From: Cryobacterium flavum
GTDB lineage: Bacteria; Actinomycetota; Actinomycetes; Actinomycetales; Microbacteriaceae
Direction: 5' to 3'
Assembly: GCF_900103805.1 (NCBI RefSeq)
Contig: NZ_FNIB01000001.1
Coordinates: forward strand, 248,001 to 312,000
Length of the DNA: 64,000 nt
In this document: in pieces, positions 25,141-33,662 of the stretch
Numbering within the stretch: position 1 is the stretch's first letter
Layout: each line of letters starts with the position of its first letter
Program-made: the position numbers and the translations under genes
The notes under the pieces: model-generated
The model's database searches: none
Seen by the model: only the letters and a program-made list of their open reading frames with translations
Told to the model about the DNA's origin: nothing

Positions 25141-26787
25141 TCATGAAGTGGTTGACAGTCGGGCTATTGCTTCGTTGCGCATGTCGATTTTGCGTATCTT
25201 GCCGGATACTGTGAGGGGAAAATTGTCTCGAACGTCGGTGTACCGGGGGATTTTGAAGTGGGCTAGGCGTCCGTGGCAGAAGGCGGCGAGGTCTTGGGCG
25301 GTTATCGGGTCGACGCCCGGTTTGAGGATGATGCAGGCCATGAGTTCTTCTCCGTATTTTTCGTCGGGTACTCCGATGACTTGCACGTCGTGAATTGATG
25401 GATGGTGCAGGAGGAATTCTTCGATTTCGCGTGGGTAGATGTTTTCGCCTCCGCGGATAACCATGTCCTTGATGCGTCCTTCTACGGTGATGTAGCCGTG
25501 CGTGTCCATGCTGGCGAGGTCACCGGTGTGTATCCAATCCTCCTGGTCGATTGCATCTCGAGTTTTGTCTGGTTCGTTCCAGTAGCCGGAGATGACGCTG
25601 TAGCCGCGTGTGCATAATTCGCCGATCTTGCCGCGCTCTACCGTTTCGCCGGTGGTGATGTTGATGATCTTGTTTTCCAGGTGTGGCATCGTACGACCGA
25701 CAGTTGAGGTGCGTTGGGTGATGGTGTCTTCGCTTCTGGTCATTGTCGACACGGGTGCGGTTTCGGTCATGCCGTAGCAAATAGCCACGTCGATCATGTT
25801 CATTTCGTCGATCACTCGGTTCATCACTGCTTCCGGACAGGTTGACCCAGCCATCACTCCGGTGCGCAGTGTGGAGAGGTTGAAGGTGGTGAATTCTGGG
25901 AGGGCTAGTTCGGCCATAAACATCGTGGGTACTCCGTAGAGTGAGGTGCCGCCGTGATCGTGCACGGCTTGTAAGGCAGCTGTTGCGGTGAAGCTGCGCC
26001 CGGGAAGAATAGCGGCGGCACCGTGTGAGTAGATGTTGAGGTTGCCGATGACCATGCCAAAGCAATGGTAGAAGGGCACGGGGAGGACGACCCGGTCGTG
26101 TTCGGTGTAGTTGAGGAGTTCGCCGATGAAGAAGCCGTTGTTGAGAATGTTGCGGTGGGTGAGGGTGGCACCCTTAGGAAATCCGGTCGTACCCGAGGTG
26201 TACTGCAGGTTTATCGGGTCGTTCGCTGTCAGTTCGTTCATACGGTGGCGCAGGTCCAGGAGTGACACGGTATGGCCGGCTGTGATGAGGGCGGTATAGT
26301 CGAATTCGCCCGATCGGGTCGGGTCGGTATCGGTGCCGATAAAGACGAGTTCGTGCAGATCTGAACAGCTGATGAAAGCGTCTCGAGCCATGGCTGTATA
26401 GTCACTGTTTTTGTCGGATGGGGCGGAGATGAGCATCCGCATTCCGCACTGCCTGATAACGTATTCCAACTCAGCGATGCGAAACGCGGGATTCACGTTC
26501 ACTAAAATCGCACCGATCTTGGCCGTGGCGTATTGAACGATCGTCCATTCGGCGCAGTTGGGCGACCAGATACCGACTCGGTCTCCGCGTTCGACGCCCA
26601 ACCCCATAAGGCCGAGCGCAAAGTCGTCGATTGCTGAATTGAGTTCGGAATAGGACCAGTGTCGTCCGGTTGCTACCTCGATCAGGGCGTCACGGTGGGC
26701 GAATCGTTCAACGATGCCCTCAAAATGATCACCGATGGTGCATTCCAGCAGGGGCAGGTCTGAGGTCACTTGTGTGTACGACGACAT
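25141..26787 (-). CDS. AMP-forming acyl-CoA ligase (ANL superfamily)
   Basis: This 548-residue protein starts from an ATG preceded by AAAGGAG. The ANL motifs are clear: YTSGTTGFPKGATLTHRN (AMP/phosphate loop, about 180-197), CYGMTETAPVS, TGDLASMDTHGYITVEGRIKDM with the hinge aspartate, and the C-terminal lysine in PLTVSGKIRKIDM. It should activate a medium or long fatty or related carboxylic acid to its CoA ester. The coding sequence has many T-ending codons and lower GC than neighbours, and it lies between two inward-facing IS30 ends, so horizontal acquisition is likely. It is not part of the mft operon. Confidence 0.92.
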   Translation of the reverse strand: MSSYTQVTSDLPLLECTIGDHFEGIVERFAHRDALIEVATGRHWSYSELNSAIDDFALGLMGLGVERGDRVGIWSPNCAEWTIVQYATAKIGAILVNVNPAFRIAELEYVIRQCGMRMLISAPSDKNSDYTAMARDAFISCSDLHELVFIGTDTDPTRSGEFDYTALITAGHTVSLLDLRHRMNELTANDPINLQYTSGTTGFPKGATLTHRNILNNGFFIGELLNYTEHDRVVLPVPFYHCFGMVIGNLNIYSHGAAAILPGRSFTATAALQAVHDHGGTSLYGVPTMFMAELALPEFTTFNLSTLRTGVMAGSTCPEAVMNRVIDEMNMIDVAICYGMTETAPVSTMTRSEDTITQRTSTVGRTMPHLENKIINITTGETVERGKIGELCTRGYSVISGYWNEPDKTRDAIDQEDWIHTGDLASMDTHGYITVEGRIKDMVIRGGENIYPREIEEFLLHHPSIHDVQVIGVPDEKYGEELMACIILKPGVDPITAQDLAAFCHGRLAHFKIPRYTDVRDNFPLTVSGKIRKIDMRNEAIARLSTTS

Positions 26788-27006
26788 GGCTGATCTCCTT
26801 TGATCGCTACTCGTGCACGGTATCACCCACAGTGCTCGACGAGCCAATTTTCACCAGTCGACCGTCCGTCCGCCCGACTCTCCATGTCACTTATGCGGCG
26901 TCATCATCGCCAATTCCCCGCCTGGCCAGGGCTCCGCGTTTACTGAACGTGACTTGATTCGCGAACGCATCCTCGTCGGCTTCACTACCGCCCGAGGCGT
27001 GGGCGA

Positions 27007-27056
27007 GTGTCGGTGGCCATGACAAGCTGGGTGTTTTCTAGCCAACGTCGCAACAC
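27007..27056 (-). repeat. 50-bp terminal repeat of an IS30-type element (copy B)
   Basis: Its reverse complement matches 24347-24396 at 46 of 50 positions. It follows directly the C-terminal IS30 remnant (27065-27315), as expected for the element's right end. The two copies are inverted relative to each other and bound the 2.6-kb ligase segment. The bases 26788-27006 are the ligase 5' region without another gene. Confidence 0.75.
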
Positions 27057-27064
27057 TCGATCAA

Positions 27065-27315
27065 ATGTGGGCTGTTTCCTTGTCGAGCGTTGATCTTGGC
27101 CGCGACTTCAGCCAGTCGTTCGGGGCTATGGAGATTCAGGTTTGTGCCCTTGGGGAAGTACTGGCGAATGAGCCCGTTTGTGTTCTCGTTCGAGCCTCGT
27201 TGCCACGGCGAATGTGGATCGCAGAAGTAGACCGAGATCGTCGTTTCCTCCTTGAACTGAAGGTACTCGACCTTCTCCGATCCTTGATCCCACGTCAGCG
27301 ATTTCCGGAGGTGCG
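27065..27315 (-). pseudogene. IS30-family transposase, C-terminal remnant
   Basis: Read on the minus strand from 27315: LPAHLRKSLTWDQGSEKVEY, then ISVYFCDPHSPWQRGSNEN, TNGLIRQYFPKGTNLN and LAEVAAKINARQ. This is the IS30 DDE catalytic core, with the second Asp in WDQGSE and the Glu in SNENTNG. The N-terminal half is missing at 27315, where a fragment of the other transposase type begins, and the last residues are shifted out of frame. It has the same strand as the N-terminal remnant at 24138-24281. Confidence 0.88.
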
Positions 27316-27374
27316 CCGGCAGGGCGCTGTGGGCGCTCAGCGGTGTTCCGGTGGCTTCTTTGCGACGCCGTTCG
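27316..27374 (-). mobile_element. 59-bp end fragment of the DDE insertion sequence
   Basis: This matches 483-541 with four differences and the same orientation, corresponding to the last codons of the transposase at 463-1233 (SAHSALPALAP region). It is fused to the truncated IS30 transposase, marking a deletion or insertion junction at about 27316. Confidence 0.75.
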
Positions 27375-27387
27375 ACACTGGCTGGCC

Positions 27388-28923
27388 TCAGTCAGCGCTG
27401 CCGGCCCCGACTCTGCGGAGCTCTAGCCAGAGATTCGCCGACACGTCAGGGTCGTCGAGATCGGCGTCCAGTAGTTTCGCTGCAATGCCGATTCGGTGCC
27501 GCAGGGAATTGCGATGGAGCTTCAACTCCCGGGCAGCGACCTCCCACTGGCCCTGATTCCGAATGTAACTTTTCACGGTTGCCACGAGATCGGCCCGGGA
27601 GTATGCCGTGAGCCGGGCCACCCACTCGACGGCACGAGGATCACGTAGGCCCGGGCCCGTGGAGATCTGTCCCACCCTTGCGAGCAGGCAAGACCGACGC
27701 AGGTCGTCGGCGCTGCCCGGTAACTGGCTGAGCGGCATGGGCCGGCTGAGCGCCGCCGCGAACGGAACAGGTTGGGCGCGTCGGCGCGACACTGCTGCCT
27801 CAACCGGGTTCCCGGATTCTTCGGCAGGGTCAGGGTCTGTCCGGGTCTCCAGAATGAGGTAACAGACGCCGTCTTCCATTGAGCGAAGGCGGCATCGGCG
27901 GATGCTGTCGCCTAATCGCATCGCCGGCTCACCAGACAGCATGGCTGAGACCTGATCGGCGAGTTCTGAGGTGGTGAGCGCCTCAAGGTTGTCTCCCCGG
28001 ATGGCCAGGAGCCGGACCCGTTCAGCCAGCGGGGAACCGATCAGATCTCCAGCTACAAGACGCGCAGCATCGACGAAACCGTTCAACGCCAGCGTCGTTG
28101 CCGTGGTGCCGAGAACCGAGTTCGCCCGAGTGAGCTGCCACTCTCGCTGGGCAGCCACGGCGAGGAGCATGCATCCCGTGAGCATCAACTGCCGATCCGC
28201 CTTTCGCAGGGGCCGACCCGCACAGACAGCCAGGAAACCCGCCGTGCGCCGGTCAGCAATAATGGAGTACTCAACGACGTCCATCCCGTCCAGCGGGAAG
28301 GTGGCCGCCGAGTGCGTTCCGGCGAGGCCGAGGCGGGCCGTTTCTTCCCGGAGCTGAGGCAGGACGCGGTTCTCCTCCGGTGGCCAGTACGTTTCCGCTG
28401 AACCATCGGCGGGAAGATACACGGCCCAGCCGCCCAGGGCATTGCTCAGAACCTTCACCACCGCGGCGACGGCCTCGGGCCGTGTCGCAGCCTGCGTCAG
28501 TGAAGTCTGAAGAGTGAGGCTGGCCGCGAGGTCGGCCTGTTCTGTTTTGCCCACCAGGTCCCAGTAGGTGCGGGAAATGTGCATAAACGGGATGCTCGCA
28601 GGCACGATGAGGAGTGTTACTCCGGCTCCCGCACACGCACTTTCAAGTTGGGCGGGCACATCGTCAGTACCAGCACCGAGGCCTAGCCCCAGGGCAAGTA
28701 CGCCGCGAGACGCGAGCCGAGTCACGTAGTCGCGAAGGCTGTCGGGCTCACCGGCCAGAGGAATGCCTGTGGTCAGCAGGAGTTCCCCGCCTTCCAAATA
28801 CGGTGTCGGGTCTGTGAGCTCGGAGATATGCACGCCGGTGAGGTTGATCCTGGCGACCGGATCTCCGTCGACCGTGCGGAGGGCATTGCCCAACTTCTCA
28901 CAGAGCTGAGTCAGGCTGATCAC
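27388..28923 (-). CDS. PucR-family transcriptional regulator
   Basis: In this 511-residue protein the N-terminal PucR ligand domain (ISELTDPTPYLEGGELLLTTGIP, about 30-52) is followed by a GGDEF-like middle part. The C-terminal helix-turn-helix is VATVKSYIRNQGQWEVAARE...HRNSLRHRIG (about 450-490), the PucR signature. I prefer the GTG at 28923 (ISLTQLCEKLG) to a longer start overlapping the promoter. The gene is divergent from gabT across 118 bases containing a palindrome. PucR proteins often control purine, amine or GABA use, so it likely regulates the adjacent GABA genes. Confidence 0.88.
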   Translation of the reverse strand: MISLTQLCEKLGNALRTVDGDPVARINLTGVHISELTDPTPYLEGGELLLTTGIPLAGEPDSLRDYVTRLASRGVLALGLGLGAGTDDVPAQLESACAGAGVTLLIVPASIPFMHISRTYWDLVGKTEQADLAASLTLQTSLTQAATRPEAVAAVVKVLSNALGGWAVYLPADGSAETYWPPEENRVLPQLREETARLGLAGTHSAATFPLDGMDVVEYSIIADRRTAGFLAVCAGRPLRKADRQLMLTGCMLLAVAAQREWQLTRANSVLGTTATTLALNGFVDAARLVAGDLIGSPLAERVRLLAIRGDNLEALTTSELADQVSAMLSGEPAMRLGDSIRRCRLRSMEDGVCYLILETRTDPDPAEESGNPVEAAVSRRRAQPVPFAAALSRPMPLSQLPGSADDLRRSCLLARVGQISTGPGLRDPRAVEWVARLTAYSRADLVATVKSYIRNQGQWEVAARELKLHRNSLRHRIGIAAKLLDADLDDPDVSANLWLELRRVGAGSAD

Positions 28924-28953
28924 GAGGCAAGATCCGTTCTTACGGAGTAGGCG

Positions 28954-28977
28954 ACAATTGTTGGTTATTCTAACCAA
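28954..28977. promoter_or_regulatory. Palindromes between pucR and gabT
   Basis: TTGGTTATTCTAACCAA (28961-28977) is a perfect inverted repeat with 7-bp arms and a 3-base spacer, and ACAATTGT (28954-28961) abuts it. The region is AT-rich between divergent genes, 65 bases before the gabT start. It is a likely operator for the PucR protein or another regulator. Confidence 0.5.
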
Positions 28978-29041
28978 GAAATGACAATAATTGGGCAATC
29001 CATCTGATGTTTCAGAGTCTGCGCGTTGCTAATTTGAGCCC

Positions 29042-30421
29042 ATGACACCAGTATCCGTTCCCCAGTCCCGTCTTCTCGCCACGGCAATTCCTGGCCCGCG
29101 CTCTGTTGAATTGCATGCCGAGCGGCTGAAGCACGTCACGAGCGGATTCGGTATTACCCTGCCGGTATTCATCGACCGCGCTGACGGTGCAATCCTCCAG
29201 GACGTGGACGGCAACCGCATCATCGACTTCGCCTCGGGGATCGCGGTGACGAGCGTGGGCGCCAGCAACCCGAACGTGCAGGCGCATGTCGGGGATCAGC
29301 TGGCCAGATTCACCCACACCTGCTTCATGGTGACCGAATACGACTCGTTCACCGCTGTCTGCCGGTGGTTGAACGAGCACACTCCCGGTGAGTTCGAGAA
29401 GCGCACGGCGCTGTTCTCCACGGGAGCGGAGGCCATTGAGAATGCCATCAAAATTGCCCGGTCGGCCACCGGTCGACAGAAGGTTCTCGTTTTCGACGAC
29501 GCCTATCACGGTCGGTCGCTGCTGACGATGGCGATGACAGCCAAGGAGAATCCCTACAAGCTCAACTTCGGGCCATTCCCGACCGAGGTGATTCGAGCCC
29601 CGTTCGCAGCGCCGCTGCGCTGGCCGACCGGGGCAGAGAACGCCACTGCGGAAGCGCTCGCCGCTGTGGAGCGCATTCTGGACGCCGAAGGGCCGGAGAC
29701 GTTTGCCGCCATGGTGATCGAGCCGATCCAAGGTGAGGGTGGCTTCATCGTTCCGTCGCCTGGCTTCCTTCCCGGGCTACGCGAAATTGCGACCCGGCAC
29801 GGCATCGTGTTCGTGCTCGATGAAATTCAGGCTGGCATGGGACGCACGGGCCTGCTCTTCGCGAGCAACCATGAACAGGTCGTGGGAGACCTCACCGTGA
29901 CCGCTAAGGCCCTAGCTGGCGGCCTGCCGTTGAGCGCGGTCACCGGCCGTGTCGAACTAATGAACGCGGTGCACGCCGGCGGTCTCGGCGGCACCTACGC
30001 GGGAAACCCGCTCGCCTGCGCGGCGGCGCTTGGGGTCTTCGAGGCGTTTGAAGACGGTGCACTCGTTGCCAATGCCTGCTGGATCGAGGCCGTCGCCCGC
30101 GAAATGCTGGACCCGCTGCTCTCCGCTGCGGGCATTGTTGTTGATGTTCGCGGCCGGGGAGCGATGCTGGCCGTGGAATTCGCCGACCGGGACACCTTGG
30201 CGCCCCGTGCCGAGCTTGCCAAAGAGATCGCTGCCCGGTGTCACGCGCAAGGGCTGCTGGTGCTGGTCTGCGGAACCTATTCGAACGTGATTCGCCTGCT
30301 GCCCCCGCTCGTGATTGAGGAAGCGTTGCTACGTGACGGCCTCACGGTTCTTCGGGACGTTGTCGTACAGGTGGATGCCGCCGCGCGCGAGACCGCAACC
30401 CGGGAAGATGTCGCCGCGTGA
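29042..30421 (+). CDS. gabT: 4-aminobutyrate aminotransferase
   Basis: This 459-residue class III PLP aminotransferase has the cofactor-binding segments STGAEAIENAIKIAR (about 123-137), FDDAYHGRSLLTMAM, VIEPIQGEGG and VLDEIQAGMGRTG, with the Schiff-base lysine in TVTAKALAGGLP (about 288). The layout fits GABA:2-oxoglutarate transaminase, giving succinic semialdehyde and glutamate. The stop overlaps the next gene's GTG, so it is co-translated with the aldehyde dehydrogenase that would oxidise its product. Confidence 0.9.
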   Translation: MTPVSVPQSRLLATAIPGPRSVELHAERLKHVTSGFGITLPVFIDRADGAILQDVDGNRIIDFASGIAVTSVGASNPNVQAHVGDQLARFTHTCFMVTEYDSFTAVCRWLNEHTPGEFEKRTALFSTGAEAIENAIKIARSATGRQKVLVFDDAYHGRSLLTMAMTAKENPYKLNFGPFPTEVIRAPFAAPLRWPTGAENATAEALAAVERILDAEGPETFAAMVIEPIQGEGGFIVPSPGFLPGLREIATRHGIVFVLDEIQAGMGRTGLLFASNHEQVVGDLTVTAKALAGGLPLSAVTGRVELMNAVHAGGLGGTYAGNPLACAAALGVFEAFEDGALVANACWIEAVAREMLDPLLSAAGIVVDVRGRGAMLAVEFADRDTLAPRAELAKEIAARCHAQGLLVLVCGTYSNVIRLLPPLVIEEALLRDGLTVLRDVVVQVDAAARETATREDVAA

Positions 30422-31968
30422 GCACGACTGCGCCGCATGCTGTTGCCGGCGTTGACGCCAGCTTCGACCCGCACACCGGACTGCAGCGCGGGAGCGTTAA
30501 ACACACGTCGCCGAGCATGGTCGACCGCGTGCTGCTGCGCGCCGTGAATGCGGCCCCCTTGCTCGCAGCGACCGCCCCGGCAGTCCGTGCCCGCTGGCTG
30601 GCTGCCGTGGCCGATGCACTGAGTGTGCACCAGGAAGAACTCGCCGTTCTCGGTGACGAGGAGACCGGGCTCGGTCTGCCGCGCCTTCGGGGCGAGATCG
30701 CGGGAGCGGGGCAGAGCTTGCTCTTCTATGCCAGTGTCGCGGTCGAGGGTAGCTACCTCGCCGCGAGTATGGACGTGGTTAGCGACACGGTCACCCTGGC
30801 GCGCTGGAATGTTCCGGTCGGACCGGTCGCCGTGTTCGGTGCGAGCAACTTTCCCTTTGGTTTCGGGGTGTTCGGTCACGACGTTGCATCCGCGCTCGCG
30901 GCTGGCTGTCCCGTCATTGTGAAGGCCCATCCCGCGCACCCACGCTTGAGTGTCAAGGTTGCCTCGATTGCCCGGGACGCACTCCGCGCAGCGGGCGCCC
31001 CTGAAGGAACGTATGACTGCGTTACTGGCTTCAACGCTGGACTGCAACTCGTCGATTCCCTCGCTGTGAAGACAATTTCGTTCACCGGAAGCCAGCGCGG
31101 CGGGATGGCCCTGCGGGACCGTGCGGCGGCGCGGGGGGTGCCTGTGTTTGCCGAGATGGGCACCATAAACCCTGCGTTCGTTACGTCCGCGGCCGCCGAG
31201 TCACCGGCCGCGGCCGAAAACATCGCTGCTGGGTTCGTTGCCTCATTCACGCTTGGGGCAGGCCAGTTCTGCACGAAACCAGGCCTTATTTTCGTCCCGG
31301 CCGGCTCCGGCATGTTCGACGCCGTAGCCCGCCTGGTGGGGGAGGTTGCGCCCGCGCCGCTGCTGACGGCGGGCATCGAAGCCGGATTCACAAGCGGGAT
31401 TGCTGAGCTTTCGGCTGTCGCCGGGGTGATGGTCGCGGCCCCGTCGGACGACGGCGACGGTTATGCCGCTGCTGCACACGTCTTCCGCGTGGCTCTGGCC
31501 GATCTCATGCCAGGGTCGCGGCTGCTCGAGGAATGCTTCGGCCCTGTAGCTCTTGTTTGTGAATACGACTATGCCGGCGAGGTAATGGATGTTCTGGCCG
31601 GTCTGCAGGGCTCCCTTGCGGCATCCGTCTTCACTGGCGGCCCCGATGACTCGGAAACAGCCACTGTGGTAGCACGAATGCTCCCGAACGTCGGACGGGT
31701 CACGCTCAACGCCTGGCCCACCGGGGTGGCCAACACGTGGTCCCAGCAACACGGCGGCCCCTGGCCTGCCACGAGCCGGCCCGAGGCCACCAGCGTGGGC
31801 GGGGGAGCCCTAGCCCGGTTCGTGCGCCCCGTCGCGCTGCAAAACCCGGACCTGCAAACCCTCCCAGTGTTCCTTGCCACAGAAAACCCGTGGAAGATTC
31901 CCTGCCGCATTGATGGTGTTCTTCTCCTTCCGGTTCCTTCCTCCTTCGCCCCCAAGGACCGCTCATGA
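30418..31968 (+). CDS. Aldehyde dehydrogenase (semialdehyde type)
   Basis: This 516-residue NAD(P)-dependent aldehyde dehydrogenase has FGASNFPFGFGVFGHDVASALAAGCPVIVKAHPAHP (about 140-175), as in alpha-ketoglutaric semialdehyde dehydrogenases. The catalytic Glu is in FAEMGTINP and the Cys in GAGQFCTKPG (about 281). Family resemblance points to 2,5-dioxovalerate dehydrogenase, while the coupling to gabT suggests succinic semialdehyde or 4-guanidinobutanal as the real substrate. The GTG start overlaps the gabT stop (GTGA) and the stop overlaps the next small frame (ATGA). Confidence 0.88.
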   Translation: MSTTAPHAVAGVDASFDPHTGLQRGSVKHTSPSMVDRVLLRAVNAAPLLAATAPAVRARWLAAVADALSVHQEELAVLGDEETGLGLPRLRGEIAGAGQSLLFYASVAVEGSYLAASMDVVSDTVTLARWNVPVGPVAVFGASNFPFGFGVFGHDVASALAAGCPVIVKAHPAHPRLSVKVASIARDALRAAGAPEGTYDCVTGFNAGLQLVDSLAVKTISFTGSQRGGMALRDRAAARGVPVFAEMGTINPAFVTSAAAESPAAAENIAAGFVASFTLGAGQFCTKPGLIFVPAGSGMFDAVARLVGEVAPAPLLTAGIEAGFTSGIAELSAVAGVMVAAPSDDGDGYAAAAHVFRVALADLMPGSRLLEECFGPVALVCEYDYAGEVMDVLAGLQGSLAASVFTGGPDDSETATVVARMLPNVGRVTLNAWPTGVANTWSQQHGGPWPATSRPEATSVGGGALARFVRPVALQNPDLQTLPVFLATENPWKIPCRIDGVLLLPVPSSFAPKDRS

Positions 31969-32036
31969 CCGACAAATCCGACCTCATCGACTTCGACTAC
32001 CTGCTCACCGCTGATGAGATCGTGAAGAAGCGCTTG
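31965..32036 (+). pseudogene. N-terminal fragment, possibly an acyl-CoA dehydrogenase
   Basis: The ATG overlaps the aldehyde dehydrogenase stop. The first 20 residues (TDKSDLIDFDYLLTADEIV) look like the N-terminus of a glutaryl-CoA-type acyl-CoA dehydrogenase. The resemblance ends at about 32025, where a perfect hairpin follows. The frame continues to 32198 with unrelated sequence antisense to the XRE gene. It is probably a gene truncated after its first exon-sized bit, or a short tail peptide. Confidence 0.4.
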
Positions 32037-32061
32037 GCATCGCATTCGCTTAATGCGATGC
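32037..32061 (+). terminator. Perfect 10-bp hairpin after the gabT operon
   Basis: GCATCGCATT (32037-32046) pairs perfectly with AATGCGATGC (32052-32061) around CGCTT. There is no T tract on the plus strand, so it is not a classical terminator. It may stall polymerase between the convergent gabT unit and the XRE-cupin gene, or be an insertion scar. Confidence 0.4.
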
Positions 32062-32094
32062 AACCCCGCCCCGAGCCGAGGGAGGCCACAGATG

Positions 32095-32685
32095 CTAGAC
32101 CGTGCCCTCCCAGGCGGCCGGCGCCAGGATCCACAGGAGCTCGGTCTCGACCTCGAGGTCGGCCTGCCAATTATGGGGCTCGCGGCCGTCGAAAGTGAGC
32201 GAATCACCCGCAGCGAGGGTCAACGTGCGGTCGCTGAATTGCACCGTTATGGAACCGGCCAACACGTGCACGACGTCGACGGGCGAGTTGATCGTGTAGA
32301 GCTTTCCCCCACCGGACCCCCCGGGGCTCACGGTGGAACGAACGACCTGCAGACGACTCTCGCGCCGGGGGGTGAGCAGCCTCTCGTTGGCACCCTCACC
32401 TCCGAGGTTGATGCGCGGCGCGCCCTCGGCGGTCACAAGTTCAACATCAGACGATGCGAACAGGTCGCCGATATTGACATGGAGCACCTCACAGAGGGCA
32501 ACCAGCGTCGAGACGCTCGGCGAGGTCATGTCGCGTTCGATGCGACTGATGAAGCCTTTGGTGAGGTCGGTGACCATGGCCAACTGATCAATGGTGAGCT
32601 GCTGAGAACGCCGAGCGGCGCGCAATCTGCTGCCGATCGCCGCCCGCTGGTTCGTGGGATCGACAGGCATCGGGCGCATGATCAC
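32095..32685 (-). CDS. XRE-cupin transcriptional regulator
   Basis: In this 196-residue protein the helix-turn-helix spans about residues 16-70 (IGSRLRAARRSQQLTIDQLA, TKGFISRIERDMTSPSVSTL) and a cupin_2 barrel covers about 110-185 (GGGKLYTINSPVDVVHVLAG, HNWQADLEVETELLWIL). This is the architecture of PuuR-like regulators of putrescine and amino-acid use. It is convergent with the GABA genes and divided from the nitrilase gene by 127 bases. GTG 32685 or ATG 32679/32670 are equally possible starts. Confidence 0.88.
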   Translation of the reverse strand: MIMRPMPVDPTNQRAAIGSRLRAARRSQQLTIDQLAMVTDLTKGFISRIERDMTSPSVSTLVALCEVLHVNIGDLFASSDVELVTAEGAPRINLGGEGANERLLTPRRESRLQVVRSTVSPGGSGGGKLYTINSPVDVVHVLAGSITVQFSDRTLTLAAGDSLTFDGREPHNWQADLEVETELLWILAPAAWEGTV

Positions 32686-32812
32686 TCCAGTGGGACGTGG
32701 GCGGAACAGGTCACCATTCTGTCAGGGTTGGCAACACCGTCTTGTGTGCAGCAGCGAGACATGCCCGCCGGGCAGCCATTCGCCAGCGCGTCAGCGAGGC
32801 GATGGGCGGGGC

Positions 32813-33652
32813 TCAGCTATCGGTGACCCGGGTGTAGAGCGACGGGCGCCGATCGGCATGCACGTCGTTGCGCGCGCTGATGCCCTTGGCGCGGGCTTTG
32901 GCGAGGTTGATATCTGCCAGCAGCATCGTTTCCTCGCCGAGTGTGATGCGCGTGAGGGGAAACCCATCGGCGTCGACGATGACGCTGCCACCGAGCCAGT
33001 GCTGCCCGCGTTCTAGCCCGGTGCGGTCGGCGACGGCGATGAACATGCGGTTGACTGCAGCATTGGCCTGCACCTTGACGATTTCGCTCGGACGCTCACC
33101 AGCCGGTCGCGGATACAGCGGCCAGTTGACGGGGCAGCAGAGCAGCTCGGCACCATCGAGGGCTGCTGAGCGCACCCACTCCGGAAATTCGAGGTCGTAG
33201 CAGATGGCCACACCGATGCGACCCCACGCGGTATCAACGACCGGCGGTGCGGCAGATCCGGCGGTGAACAGGTTGCCTTTTTCATGGTCCCACAGGTGAA
33301 CCTTGCGGTAAACGGCACGAAGCCCGGTCTTGTCGACCAGCACCGCGGAGTTGTAGATCAGACCGTCGTCGCCGGCCTCGGCGAAACCGGCCACGATCAC
33401 CAGATCGTGCTCCTGGGCCAGCAGCTCCCATTCCCGAACGGATGGCCCGGTCGCGGATTCCGCCACGGTTCGCAGTTCCGCCAGATCGGCGAACATGTAG
33501 CCCGAGTTCGCCAGCTCCGGCAGCACGATGACGCGCGCTCCAGCATTCACCGCCGCCTCGATGGCAGCCCGCACCCTGGCGCGGTTGCCGAGAGTCTCGC
33601 CCACGGTCATGGAGATTTGGCAGCAGCCCACGCGCACCGGGGAACCAGCCAC
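32813..33652 (-). CDS. Nitrilase-superfamily amidase
   Basis: In this 279-residue carbon-nitrogen hydrolase the catalytic triad is visible: Glu in IVLPELANSGY (about 46), Lys in VYRKVHLWDHEK (about 117) and Cys in GVAICYDLEFPEW (about 151). Members include N-carbamoylputrescine amidase, omega-amidase and 4-guanidinobutyramide amidase. Beside a guanidinobutyrase-type gene and amine oxidases, guanidinobutyramide or carbamoylputrescine is a reasonable substrate, but this is inference. It starts 10 bases after the NCS1 transporter stop, so it is in the same minus-strand unit. Confidence 0.88.
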   Translation of the reverse strand: MAGSPVRVGCCQISMTVGETLGNRARVRAAIEAAVNAGARVIVLPELANSGYMFADLAELRTVAESATGPSVREWELLAQEHDLVIVAGFAEAGDDGLIYNSAVLVDKTGLRAVYRKVHLWDHEKGNLFTAGSAAPPVVDTAWGRIGVAICYDLEFPEWVRSAALDGAELLCCPVNWPLYPRPAGERPSEIVKVQANAAVNRMFIAVADRTGLERGQHWLGGSVIVDADGFPLTRITLGEETMLLADINLAKARAKGISARNDVHADRRPSLYTRVTDS

Positions 33653-33662
33653 TGTGGTGTCG

